From: Azadirachta indica
Taxonomy: Eukaryota; Streptophyta; Magnoliopsida; Sapindales; Meliaceae
Assembly: GCA_022749755.1 (NCBI GenBank)
Contig: CM040440.1
Location: 680,824-744,823, forward strand
DNA length: 64,000 bases
Direction of reading: 5' to 3'
The notes below the pieces were generated by a model. That model was given only the letters and a program-made list of their open reading frames with translations, did not search any database and was not told where the DNA came from. Positions 35,318 through 47,137 of this stretch are shown here, piece by piece. The stretch's first letter is position 1, and each line of letters opens with the position of its first letter. Position numbers and translations under genes: made by a program.

Positions 35318-35894
35318 ATATGTCTAACTATTTTTACGCTATAATAAATATCACACAAAATTTTCGGGTTTTAGTATTTTAAATTAAGCATAACAATATA
35401 GCAATCTATAATTAGAAATTTGCAAAAATTTTGATAAGTGCACCTATTGTGATTTAGTCAGAAATTTATGTTTATTTAAATAATTTTTACTCCTAAATTA
35501 ATTAAGAAGAAATCTACTAACAGGTGGTGTTAATTTTTTTTTTTAAAAGAATGTCCAAAATTATAGTATAATTTATTGATATTCTATAAAAAAATTTATT
35601 GAAAATGAAGAGTCAGAAACTGAATCTATTGGTTCTAATATCACGTGGTATTTAAAATTTTAATGCTGAATTTAAATAAAATATCTTTCCATTTAAATGA
35701 AATCTATCGTTCAAAATAGTATGAGAACATAAAAAAAACGTGAAGCGTGGCACTTGCCTAGCAGTGAGTGGCCACAACTATTTCAACTTCAATATTTATT
35801 AATATAAGTGGGACGGGGAAGTCTGAGGTTGTCTTTAAATTCTCATCAACTCCCTTCAATAATTGAGGAGCTTTAAAAATTAAAACGAAACCCA

Positions 35895-35931
35895 AATAAT
35901 AATAATAATAATAATAATAAATGCAGTCTGA
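35895..35931. repeat. AAT microsatellite
   Basis: About 11-12 AAT units. Confidence 0.85.
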
Positions 35932-36667
35932 ATTATAAACTGCAGAACATTGATTACGTGGCATTGAAGTAAAGTACGTCACCCACTGGTTACTTTATCT
36001 GAGATTAATTATAAGAAAAGGCCAAAAAAATTAGCGCCCAACATGTGGCGTAGACCGACCAATTTGTCCGCTAAAGTCAAAACGACGTCATGTTATTAAT
36101 CAATTTAGTTACACGTTGTCTTTCTTTTTAAATTTCGTAACTACCCTTTTATTAATTAAAAAAAATTAAATTTTACAATACTTAGATTCTAAACACATTT
36201 TTAATTAATTAGTCAACTACTTTCTTAATTAAAGTGACTGATATTTTTTAGTCTCCAAATAAAAGACAGAAGTTGGATTCTTTCCAAAAAAAATTATTTC
36301 AGATGAACAAAAGGTTAATAAAAATGTAGAAATTGTTGAAATTGAATATAGAATTTAAATTGCATTGTAATAGAATTAATGTGAACTTCTAACAAATCGC
36401 TAACTATTTATATTAGGTTTCCAAAAGAATTATATAATAATTTTTTAAAAAATTAACAAATATTATTTATTTTTATTAACACATATTTCAATAAGTTTGA
36501 TTTTACTATAATTTTAAACAAATGCATTTTAAAAATTAGTTTTCCTAACATATTGTACCTATGAACTCATTTTCATACATTTAAATAGTATAAACAATGA
36601 AAATATTGCTATTTCACAACCTCAAGAGTTTATTTAACATAACTTTACAGATAGAATTTTTTGAAAT

Positions 36668-37030
36668 ATAACTTTTAACCGTAAAATTTTTATAAATAAA
36701 TTTTTTAGTAAATATTTATTAATTATTTAATTATCATAAATAATTTTTTAAAAAATTTAAATAATTACTTTAATAAATAAATTTTTAATATTTTATTTTT
36801 AAAAAATATATATATAATTTTTAAAATAAAGAATATTTGTAGATAATTTTATATTTTAAAATATTAGAAAAACAAAATTTAAATTTTAGACTCCTAATAA
36901 AAAATAATAATTTTTTTAATGTTTAAAAATTCTATTTAGTGTCAATAAAATAATATCAAAAAATTTTAAAAAAATTTTTATTATTAAAAAAAAATTTTGA
37001 CCAATAAAAAATTAAAACAAACTGACACTA
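36668..37030. repeat. Dispersed AT-rich repeat, copy 1
   Basis: Aligns in the same direction with about 39860-40221. Its last 94 bp (36937-37030) are bounded by perfect 8-bp inverted termini TAGTGTCA/TGACACTA, so this part may be a very small MITE. Confidence 0.5.
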
Positions 37031-37908
37031 AATGACGTGAAATCTGATTGCTGCTGTCACAATCTTTTATACAATAATTTTAATAAAATATAAGAGTGTG
37101 ATTGCATTAAATATGAGAAAACAAAATTGGTAAATTATTTTTAAAAAGAAGAATTTTAATTTTTTTTGATTTCATTGAATCTGAAAAAAAAAATTGGTAA
37201 ATTATTTTTAAAAAGGGGATTTTTTTTAAATAATAATATAATAAGGGATTAGAGAAAATAATTTGTAGAAAAAGTATAACTTACAATTATAATACACTGA
37301 ATATTTAAGAACTGTATTTCTTACAGAAGAAATATTTTATTCAAAAATTCTTAAAAAAGTTATGGATAAATTTCTATCAATATAACTGGCAGAAAACCAA
37401 ACACGCTCTCTATAAAGAGAGTGTGTTCTGATGGCTGAAATGCTACATTATTATTGAAGGGGCAGGATTGACGATATAAATAGTGATACAACGTTTAAAA
37501 CTGTTTATTCATCAATGCAATTGTGCCGGGAGAAATTACGATCACATTTTGCAGCATAAAAGTCAAAAGTTTAAATTATTTAAAATTCCTTAATTTTTTT
37601 ATTTAATTGTGCAAAAAATAAATTTAATTACAACTCATTAAATATAGAAGAAAATTATCAACATAAAAAGCAATTGTAAAATCATTATGGAGAAATAACA
37701 TTTTGATCCATAAACTTTAGGGAAACAACAAAGGAAGTTCAAATTACTCAATTTTAATAATTTGTCCCCAATTTAAGGGTTCTAAAAGAGTGGACTCATT
37801 TGTTAATATATATACTATAATATATAAGTATTTGATATTTTTGAAAGATTTAAGGACTAAAATGTAATTAGGAAAAAATTGTTGAAGTTGAAAGGTGTGT
37901 TAAGCGGA

Positions 37909-37925
37909 GGGTGGGGAGGGTGGGG
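37909..37925 (+). promoter_or_regulatory. G-quadruplex motif with one-base loops
   Basis: GGGTGGGGAGGGTGGGG: four tracts of three to four guanines separated by single bases, the most stable arrangement. Confidence 0.65.
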
Positions 37926-37995
37926 TGCGCCGACAACAATATCTTGGATCGGGGCCGAGCATCAGGGTGGGGACAACGGGGTTTTTAACACAGCG

Positions 37996-38119
37996 AGTGG
38001 TCAGGAGAAGGACACGTGGTAAGTCAGAAACACATAGCCAGCCCAGCAGGCCCAGGCAGTGGTCAGGAGAAGGACACGTGGTAAATCAGAAACAAACAGA
38101 CAGCCCAGACAGGACAGCA
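37996..38119 (+). repeat. Two tandem copies of a 62-bp unit, each with a G-box
   Basis: The unit begins GTGGTCAGGAGAAGGACACG and continues TGGTAARTCAGAAACA, then ends near CAGCCCAG. The copies are offset by 62 bp. The CACGTG core is kept in both, within an ACACGTGG ABRE-like context. Confidence 0.7.
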
Positions 38120-38520
38120 TGAAAGAGAAAGCAAATGCAGAGGCCAGAGAGAGTAAGTTTTTATACGTGGGTCCCACTGACATATTGCCGCTTGTATTAC
38201 AGCTGCCAGCCCAACTACACAAACTTTGGTAGTTGCTTGATTTAAAATCCCTTGTCTCTCCTTACTGTAGCATCACAATTTTACCCCCCTTCCGCCTTTC
38301 TTATTACATCAAATTGCCCGCCCTCTGTTATCGTTAACTGTGTGCGCGCACTTACCATACAAAATTTTAAAATTAGGGCCCTCCAAACTCCAAAGTAATC
38401 ACTTAATCCCCCACCTATAAATAATTACTTCCACTTTCCCTCCCATCTCACGCGCCCCCCCCCACCCGCCTCAGCCAACTCACCTCATTAACTACGTGCA
38501 CCTACAAACCAAGAAAAATG

Positions 38521-40849
38521 ATTAATACACGCGGACAATTCATAAAATAAAACGTTAAAATTTATTAACATAATATATTTAATATTAAAATATTAATAAA
38601 AAACACACATTTATTTTATATTTTTTTTAATAATATCCATAATAAATACATTAATGTTCAAATTTTAATATTTAGAAATTTACTTAAATTGTGATTCTAC
38701 ATTTATATCAATTCTATTTTTTTTTAAATATTACACATTATATATATAATCTATCAATATTAAATTAAAAAAATTTATTAAAAATTATAAATTTTAATTA
38801 GACTTAATCTAATATTACTTAAAAATCTATACTCAATTTAAACGAAATATGTCTCTACATATTAATGTCATATTAAAAATTTATCGAAAATCAAGACTTT
38901 TAATTAAATTTAATCTAACATTGTCTAAAAATCTACACTTAATCTGAGCGATTATACTAACTTTAAAAAAAAAATTAACTTTTATTTTACACATAAATGT
39001 GCAAAGCGTGACCTTCTTTTACACTTATTTTATTTTTAACACTTATAACAATTAAGATATTATCGAGTATTTACATGAGAAAACATACACATTTAAAGGA
39101 GGCAGGACGCTTATAATATTAGGAAGAAAAAATCTATCTTAAATAAAATGTGAAGATTATATAAAATCATGTGATGATTTTTATAGTTAAGGATTGGATA
39201 ATTTGTGGTATGAATGGTGCGTGTGAATTTTGTGTGGGAGATAGTGATGGACCACGATAGGCTTTTGAAAGGGAAAGTGGGAGATGGTGTATTTTGTTTT
39301 GTATGCAAATCTTTTCTACACGTGTAAAGCATGAGCTTTTTTTGTTTTTTTTCAAGTATAAATTGACATAAATGGGAGGAAATTGAAGACGCAATGACAT
39401 CTATCCCAATAAAGACTAGGTGGGCTTCGCCAAAACAAAGCATAAAACTTTTTAAGTCATCTATTTTTCTACATCTGGATTTTGTAACACTCCACAATCA
39501 TATCTCATTTATGTGTCACATCATCTAACAATAATAACCAACACTTGAATGATTTTTATTAATAATTACTATTTAAAATATTTTTAAAAAATAATCATTT
39601 TAAAATTTTTTGAATCAAAATATCTTTTTTTAAATGTGTTTAATGATATTTTTTAAAAAATTTTTATGAGAATATTTTGATTCAAATTGATTATTTTTAT
39701 AATATATTTTATATAGTGATCATTTAAAAAAACTGATTTTAAATGTTGATTACTGTTAAAAATTTCTCAATAATTTATTAAAATTATAGTAAATTTTAAA
39801 ATTAACATACAACACTCTAATTTATTGAATAAAGCTACGAAATCGTGTTAGAATTTATAAAATTTTTACAAGTAAAATTTTTAACAAAAAATTATTAATC
39901 ATTTAGTTGTGAAAAATAATTTTTGAAAAAATTTAAATAATTATTTTGATAGAAAAATGTTTCATATTTTATTTTTAAAAAATAATGTAAATGTTTAAAA
40001 TAAAATAAAAACATTTTAAATAATTTCATGTTTTAAAAATGTGAAAGAAGTTTACTATTAAAGTTTAAATTTTAAATTTTTTTTATTATAAAAAAATATT
40101 TTTTTATGTTTTAAAAGTACGTTTCTAATGTCAACTAAATAGTACTAAAAAATTTTAAAATTTTTTATTATTAAAATAAATTTTTTTTGATTAATAAAAA
40201 AATAGAACCAAACAGACACTTATATTTGTTTTTTTTTTAAGATTTTGTTATTGAATTAATGATCACTAGGTTTTCAATAGATATAGAAACAAATACATAG
40301 CCTAGTATATGGCATACCGTATTATGAAAAAAAAATCATTGCAAGTACCCTGCAAATAAAAGACAAGGCTGAAATTTGAAGCTTCAATAATATTAAATAT
40401 TGGACAACTAAATCTAGTTCTCAATCAAATGAAACAGAATAGAATTCAAAATTGGCTGCCAAAAAATGAAAGAGGATTGGTTGGTGATCACTCTCTGTTA
40501 AGAGAGAGTGGGATATGATTTGAGAAAACATAAGAAACCTAAAAGAAAGACATGCTATGGAATGTGAAGCACAATGCCACATGCTTTGTAATAAGCATCC
40601 ATCCTTGTACTTTTATTTTAAGTTTAATTTAGTTTATTTTTCTCATAGCTAATAAAAGTTGAAAGGAACAAACAGGCTGTCCCTATAATCTTCCTTTTTT
40701 CCACATATATTCATTTCAAACAAACCCTAAATGTGGAAATAAAAATAAAATAAAATAAAAAGAAGTAAAGTTGATGTTCAACTTAGAATAAACTAAATAA
40801 AATTTAGTTCTGTTTGGCCCCCCCTTCATTAAAGCACCTAAGCTCTGCT
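38521..40849. other. AT-rich intergenic region
   Basis: No gene supported. Copy 2 of the dispersed AT-rich repeat occupies about 39860-40221. The 128-codon minus-strand frame at 39111-39497 is discussed under rejected items. Confidence 0.45.
39860..40221. repeat. Dispersed AT-rich repeat, copy 2
   Basis: Same-direction copy of about 36668-37030, sharing AAAAAATTTAAATAATTA-like blocks and the end word CAAACAGACACTTA (copy 1: CAAACTGACACTA). Confidence 0.5.
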
Positions 40850-41716
40850 CACTTCTTCTCTCTTTCTTTGAACTCTTCTCACGTCCTCTCTCTATTTAGC
40901 TATTATCTTTCAGTACAATAGCCCTTGTTGGCATTCTATTAATGAGTATAGGCAGATACTTATTGGACTTTTACATTCAAGTTTTTATAATTTCTGAAGT
41001 CATTTTTTTTTTTTAATCTAGGCTTAGCCACTTTATTGGTTTGCAATGGAATCCATGTCAGTGAATAAATGGCTGGAAAGAGCAACCACTCTCCTTACGC
41101 TGAACCTGTCTGTAAGTACTCTCTAACATCTTTCTCCTGTTTATTTATTTATTATTTCTTTATTTCTTGTTAGTACTCTTCTTATTTTTTAGCTTCCAAT
41201 CTTTTTGGAGCTAACTCTGCAGCTATATTGCTATGTAGTTTATAATTGAATAAGAAAAAAAAAATGACTTTCTGATATGGGTTTGTTGCTTTTCTTTGTT
41301 TTAATTCTTTTCTATCCTCTCTTGATTCAGATAGAAAAAAAATGAAATTGCTATGTGAATCCAATATGCATATTGTTGCATTTCTAGTTTTGCGAATTTA
41401 TGATTATTCTTTCTTTCTACTCTTGTTTATGTGATATTTGGCGGTTTTAAGCTACCTAATACAAAAAACTTATGTGGACCGGGGATTGCTGTAGTCTAGT
41501 TTGATTCATACAAGTTTATAATAAAGTGCCATTTTTATTGTTTTGTACCAACTTTCCTGTTCTTAACTGTATCTCTATTTGTTTTCCATTTGATTGTAAA
41601 ATAGATTCTTAATTTGGTCATGTTAGAAACAGTGAAAGGGAAGCATGATTGGACGGAGTTTGATGTAGTGTTGAGGGAGTAAAAGAATAAATCTAACTCT
41701 TGAATTGATAGAATTT
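40850..41716 (+). promoter_or_regulatory. 5' leader of the SBP-box gene with one leader intron
   Basis: A pyrimidine-rich leader (CTTCTTCTCTCTTTCTTTG near 40860) leads to a small exon ending at 41111 with a good donor (TCT|GTAAGT). A possible acceptor is the TAG at 41624-41626. A small upstream frame starts at ATG 41046-41048, has an in-frame ATG 9 bases later, and if spliced would end at TGA 41633-41635, encoding 24 residues. The main start is 41717. Confidence 0.45.
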
Positions 41717-44254
41717 ATGGATTGGAACTCCAAAACTCCTTGGGATTTTTCTGATTTTGAGCATGAAGCTATTCCCAACGTAGATGCGGTAGATGGGTCG
41801 AGTAACTTTGGAGGAACCAGGGCAAAAGGGAATTTCTCAGTTGATTTGAAGCTTGGTCAAGTTAATAATTCAGTTGATAATTCATTGAATAAGTGGAAGG
41901 AGGCTGGAGTCTCAAAAATGGAGTCTTCAACTTCAGGCTCATCCAAGAGAGCCAGAGCAGCTGGGAATGGAAGCCACAATGTGTCTTGTCTTGTTGATGG
42001 ATGTGACGCTGACCTTAGTAATTGTAGGGACTACCATAGGCGCCATAAGGTGTGTGAGCTCCATTCCAAGACGCCGCAGGTTACGATTGGTGGTCAGAAG
42101 CAGCGGTTCTGTCAGCAATGCAGCAGGTATACTTTTATTGTGTCGCAACATGAAGTTTGCATTGGAAATGTGTTGTGCTTTAGTGTTTGTGACTAAAGCA
42201 TGCACTTCATTATGTATTTTCATGTTTAGGGCCATTTTTATACCTGTTCTTGTTGACTGTTATGAATTATAGTTGATATATGTGTTTGGACGCTTTTGTG
42301 AAAATCTGTGGAATAACTGTTTCTATTTTGACTAATTTTTATAATCTTAGGCCAAAAAATTCTGATACAGGCAACTTAAGCTTTGTGTCTGAAAGGGTTC
42401 ATAGGAACTGATGTTATGCAAAAAAATGCATAAGCATGTTGCTCTGAGGATTGTGGAAGCAGTGGTCACTGCTGTAAGCTGAAAGTTTGCACTCAGAAGA
42501 ACAAGTTACTGCTAATGAAATTTGAGTTCTAGAAATATAGAGGCACTTTGACATACTTCACAATCTTATTCTGAGTCTACTCCTTTTCTTGAAGTCTTGA
42601 GGGCATAATACTTATTAATCGGCCAGCTCTTTTACTATTCTAAGAAAAGGCCAGTGACAATAAAAGTTAAAAGCCAAGTGAGAAGTGGCAGAGGGAGGAA
42701 AAAAATTGAGGCAGTCAAAACTTTAGTTCTTCAGAAACTCTATAACGTTGACCAAGCAATTTGGCCTCTGATTGTTTCTAAAATCTAGTTTTCATGCAAA
42801 CATAATGGCTTCAACTGTTGACTATTTTATTCCCAGCAATCCATGAATCTGTAGTCCATTCATTACTTTTTTTGCTTTTGTTAGATTTCATAGCCTGGAG
42901 GAATTTGATGAAGGAAAGAGAAGCTGCAGGAAACGTCTTGATGGGCACAACCGAAGACGAAGGAAACCTCAGCCGGACCCCCTGTCACGTTCTGGGGGGT
43001 TTTTGTCCAATTATCAAGGTAAGCTGCAATATTTGAGTAGATGCTGTTTCAGCTGTGAAGCTGGAATGTGCACTTAAACCCTCACGACCAACTTGAGTAG
43101 TAATGATTCCACTAAAGCTCAGTAGAAATGAAGAATAATTCAGGTGAGTGCATCAATTTTGCTTGGTTGATCATTTCCTAAATGGTCCATTGGCCACCAA
43201 AATTCTGATTGATGTAGTTCATCCTCATCCAATGCATCCACTCTTCCTCTTTCTATTTCTTGGAAATTATTTATGATAATACGAATCCATGGAGTTGGAC
43301 TGTCAATTAACTCAGATAATTCTTTGGCAATCTCCTTGGTGATACCTTAAAAACCACCCTAGATGGCAATGGTGCTTCATTTAGAAATTACTTCAACTGA
43401 AAATATGCTTGATGTTTGGGATTTATACATTCTAATATGAAGTTTTTCTTTAGATTTGGCTTTGAACACACCCTTGTAGCTAAGTAGCTTAAACCCTGAG
43501 CTGATTATAATTGACTCTTTTTTCCAAAAAATTAGATGATTATTAATAGGGCCTCCAGACAACATATTTGTACAAGAAAGCTAATCAACCATAATCCAGG
43601 ATTGCTCCTCCTAAATTAAAGGTGTTTGTGTTTTTACTTTTTTCAGGTACCCAATTATTACCATTCTCTAGTTCACATATGTATCCATCTGCAAATGTGG
43701 TGAACAACCCCTGGGCTGGAGTTGTCAATAGTGAAGCAGATGCTAGGCACTATACCCAGCATCAACATCTAAACTTGCCTGACAAACAGAACCTATTTCT
43801 TGGATCCTCTCCAAGCAGCTACAATGGGGGGAAGCCATTCACATTCTTGCAAGGTGACAGCTCCAATCTTAAAAGTCCAACTTCTCCCAAAGCTTCTGTC
43901 AGCCAGCCACTTCTCAGGACTGCTGCTTTGTCAGAAAGAAGTGGGGGTAGCTACAATATGTTCCGTGAAAGGTCAGCCACTCGCGATTCGGATTGCGCTC
44001 TCTCTCTTCTGTCATCACCATCTACACAGTCACATACATCTGGGATCAGTTTAAGCCACATTGTGCAGCCTAGTTCTTTGCCCTTGGTGTCCTTAGGCAC
44101 CAGCCTGCACAATCACAGCATAGAGCCCAGGGAATCTGTTCTGGCATCCAGTGGTCGTGATGCTAATGTTCACTGCCCTGGAATGTTTCAGCTGGGTTCA
44201 GATGAGTCCACGGCCAATGATGCCCCTCAAACAATTCCCTTTCAGTGGGAGTAG
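41717..44254 (+). CDS. SBP-box transcription factor, SPL13-like, miR156-regulated, three exons
   Basis: Nuclear factor binding GTAC-core sites, acting in phase change and shoot development. Exons 41717-42126, 42885-43018 and 43647-44254 give 383 aa. The start [15 protein letters not shown] fits the SPL13 type. The SBP domain (about residues 92-169) has [20 protein letters not shown], then [11 protein letters not shown], giving two zinc sites; its C-terminal part is the nuclear signal [17 protein letters not shown]. The first intron falls in the arginine codon of CSR-FH, the standard SBP site. The third exon holds the miR156 site in-frame over DCALSLLSS. All phases are consistent and no frame break is seen. 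A minus-strand frame of 98 codons (41939-42235) is its shadow. Confidence 0.94.
43995..44014 (+). promoter_or_regulatory. miR156/157 target site within the SBP gene coding sequence
   Basis: GCGCTCTCTCTCTTCTGTCA against the usual target GTGCTCTCTCTCTTCTGTCA; they differ only at the second base, which sits at the 3' end of the miRNA and should matter little. It encodes the ALSLLS motif. Confidence 0.85.
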
Positions 44255-45325
44255 TATGTCACTACAAAGTACTTATCTTCCATATAATAATCCTGGATTC
44301 TCTTCTTGAAAATCCTGCTGCAATAACTTGGTCCTCAAGACTTGAATGTTGCTTATCTAAGTTTGTCTTTTATCAAGCATAACAATCTTAATTTCAGGTT
44401 TCTTCATTCTGATATGTGTCATGTGTTGTTTTAGGTCTGTGTTAGTCCTTTCTGTTAACTAACAAATTGATCTAAAGTCTGTTATCAGTCTTGATTATTA
44501 CTTGGCATCATTTATTCTGATACAATATAAGATTCAATAATTAGGATGTACCCATTGGAAAGAAAGCAAGATAAGGAAAGAGCAGCCAATGAATCTCGCC
44601 CTCTACAAATTGATAATGAATGTGATGCCTGTCAAAGCTCTTTTGGAGCTATAGGCAGGAATTAGGATGTGTAATGGGGTGCTTTTAAAAATTTCAAACT
44701 ACTCATAGAGAGAGGAGACACAAATATGTTGTATGGAATCCAAGTCAGACAATCACCAGGGAGTTTGTTCTCCTCACCATTCATTTTAGATTGACCAAGG
44801 CTTCTACCATTATGATGAAATGCAATACTTTATAAGAGCACGAGATATTCATCTTATTTTTATAAATTTATAATAATTTATGCAAATTATTAATTAATTA
44901 TTTTTAAAATGTTTAAAAAAACAACAAAGTCAAAAATATTTTTAATATTAATCTTATGATAGATGTACAATAAGTAAATTGAATTATATTTTAACGAATT
45001 TTTCAAAAAATTCAAGAAAAGAAGCATATTATGAATGCTATACATAATAATGGATTAATGGAACTTACCAAGCCAACCTCTTATGAATTACGCATGATGC
45101 ATGCAATAACACGAATGAGCTTAACTTTTTCAAACATTATACACACGTTTTAAAGCTCTTACTAATTAGTGATGACACATGCATAACGCAAATGTGTCCA
45201 TTATTGGATTAATGGAACTTATCAAGCCAAACACTTATGAATTACGCGTGAATACCTGTATAACGCGAATGTGCATAACTTTTTTTGAATCGGATAGACA
45301 TGCTTTAAACCTCTATACATTGTAA
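44255..45325. other. SBP gene 3' flank and AT-rich DNA up to the assembly gap
   Basis: No gene seen. The final 275 bp are two copies of a 154-bp tandem repeat. Confidence 0.5.
45052..45325 (+). repeat. Tandem repeat of 154-bp units ending at the assembly gap
   Basis: Units begin GGATTAATGGAACTTA(C/T)CAAGCCAA at 45052 and 45206. Shared later words are CTTATGAATTACGC, ACGC(A)AATG and TTTAAA(G/C)CTCT. The second unit runs into the N-run. Confidence 0.65.
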
Positions 45326-45425
45326 NNNNNNNNNNNNNNNNNNNNNNNNNNNNNNNNNNNNNNNNNNNNNNNNNNNNNNNNNNNNNNNNNNNNNNNNNNN
45401 NNNNNNNNNNNNNNNNNNNNNNNNN
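45326..45425. other. Assembly gap of 100 N
   Basis: Exactly 100 N, the usual placeholder for a gap of unknown size. Confidence 0.98.
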
Positions 45426-45892
45426 TATAGAAACTCGAAGTGGCTAAAGTTAATAGAGGTGAAAAATAGATAAGGCTAGCTAAAAAAAAATGCTAATTAT
45501 TTTATTCTAAAATAAATTTAAATATAAATATATTAATTTTTAATTATTTAATTTGCATAGTCAATTCTTCTTAATTTTTTATTTTTCCCCATCTATTGTT
45601 TTTGCCAAAATTTTTATGAAGTAAATGTTTTTGGATAGAAGTAAAATAGATTAATTTCACCACCCAAGCTACATTAAGGAGCCAATAACTATGAAGTTAT
45701 TAAAAGATTATTTGTTCTTTCTTTAAAGTGGATTTAGTACCAAAAAATTTGAAATAAATAGGCAAATAATATCTTACTTCAGTGGATTGGATTAATATTT
45801 AACTATTCTATGTTTGGAGATAAATAGAAAAAGGTATGAAAATACAAAATAGTACATCAAGAACAAAAAATAAACAAATGTGACAAGTGTTG

Positions 45893-45977
45893 GAGAGGTA
45901 AGGAATTTGGACCTTATAATTTTGCTATTTGTAAAATATTTATTATAATAAAATATTATTTTTTAATCTAAACAAAT
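45893..45977 (+). repeat. Direct repeat copy A
   Basis: Matches 47171-47263 (GGAGAGGTA...TTTGGACCTTATAATTTTGC...CTAAACAAAT). Confidence 0.7.
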
Positions 45978-47024
45978 TAAATAATTAATAAATACAAAAG
46001 TCACCATTCAAGATAATTTTGTTTCAACCCTTGACAATTGTTGAGATCCTCAAATTCTCACGAACGACTTAAAACATGTTTGATATTGTTGATTTTTATT
46101 TAATTTTAAGAATAAAATTGAAAAAATGCATAGTAAACACTAAATTTCAATGGAGTTTATTTACTCTTTTTTATTGCTTATATTTAAATCAAATGATTCT
46201 CTATCCTCAATTAGTGTGGTTTTAGAGTCACACTTTTTAAATTTCAAATATATCCTTATTAAATTATATGATTATAATTAATATTTGAGCTGCTATTTAT
46301 CCAAAAGATAGAAAAAGAAATTTGATTATGATATAACGTTGCCACATTTGCGATAATATAATGTCAACAGTTCCATAAATGATATAACATTGCGATGAAT
46401 AACAATTTTACAATTACAAAAGATAATTAACTAAATAGTAAATATTTTCAAATAGGGATAAATAATTTATCATTTTAACAACTCTTATAGAATAATATAA
46501 TTAAATAATAAAAATATATAATACACATTCAATATTGTAACAAACCCATAATTACATAAAATGCAATAAAATATAGAATGTATTTCCATATAATATTTAC
46601 AAATAGGGCTGCAACGTAACAGCTATATAGTATAGTTATTGTGTTTGATTCGTTAATAATTAATTTGAAATAGAGATGACCTATAAATTGTGTTAGAAAA
46701 TCTAATTCTTTCATTCAATTAGATGAAAATATTAGATGTAGTATATGTAATGAATTAGAAAATCTAATTCTTTCATAAATGTACTATGATTCTATTGACT
46801 AATGTTATTTGGATTAGTGGGTTAAGAGATTAAAAAAAAGTAAATAAATAAAAAATTGAACTATAATTTTATTAATATATACTGATGAGATTATTTTAAT
46901 CATTTAATATTTTTTCAACAGTCAACACAAATCAATTAGATGAAAATATTATAGAAATTAGCAACAGAAGTTCTTATAAATTTTTATAAACTTTCTCCCG
47001 TTTTGTAATTTTTATAAAATTTAG

Positions 47025-47047
47025 GGGAGGTATGTGAAAATATCCCT
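47025..47047 (-). repeat. Lone terminal sequence of the Mutator-like family
   Basis: GGGGAGGTATGTGAAAATATCCC matches the right end of the element at 984-2103. I see no partner end nearby. Confidence 0.55.
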
Positions 47048-47137
47048 TAACCAAATTGATGCACCAAACCTGCCTACTACCTTTATTTTGATTGGGTTTC
47101 CTGTGGCCAATGGCCAAGCCGCCAATGCTTCAAGCAA

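Larger units (their letters stand above)
33980..37880. other. Long AT-rich intergenic region
   Basis: No gene found. It holds a perfect 11-bp-stem palindrome (35287-35317), an AAT microsatellite (35895-35931) and one copy of a dispersed AT-rich element (about 36668-37030). A 74-codon minus-strand frame at 35758-35982 is microsatellite-driven and not credible. Confidence 0.5.
37881..38520. promoter_or_regulatory. GC-rich island with a G-quadruplex motif and duplicated G-box unit
   Basis: This stands out from the AT-rich surroundings. It contains a four-tract guanine run (37909-37925), two tandem copies of a 62-bp unit with CACGTG (38013-38018 and 38075-38080), and later a C-run (38454-38463). 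It could be a promoter of an unannotated transcript or a distal element of the SBP gene (3.7 kb downstream). No convincing protein frame is present: the 65-codon frame at 37925-38122 only reads through the tandem unit. Confidence 0.4.

Noticed and set aside
37925..38122. 65-codon frame through the tandem G-box unit
   Set aside because: Its sequence simply repeats with the DNA unit, and there is no sign of coding selection.
39111..39497. 128-codon minus-strand open frame
   Set aside because: It has an isoleucine/histidine/lysine-rich, low-complexity second half, no recognisable domain and AT-rich codons like the surroundings. The length is possible by chance in such DNA. I cannot exclude an orphan gene.
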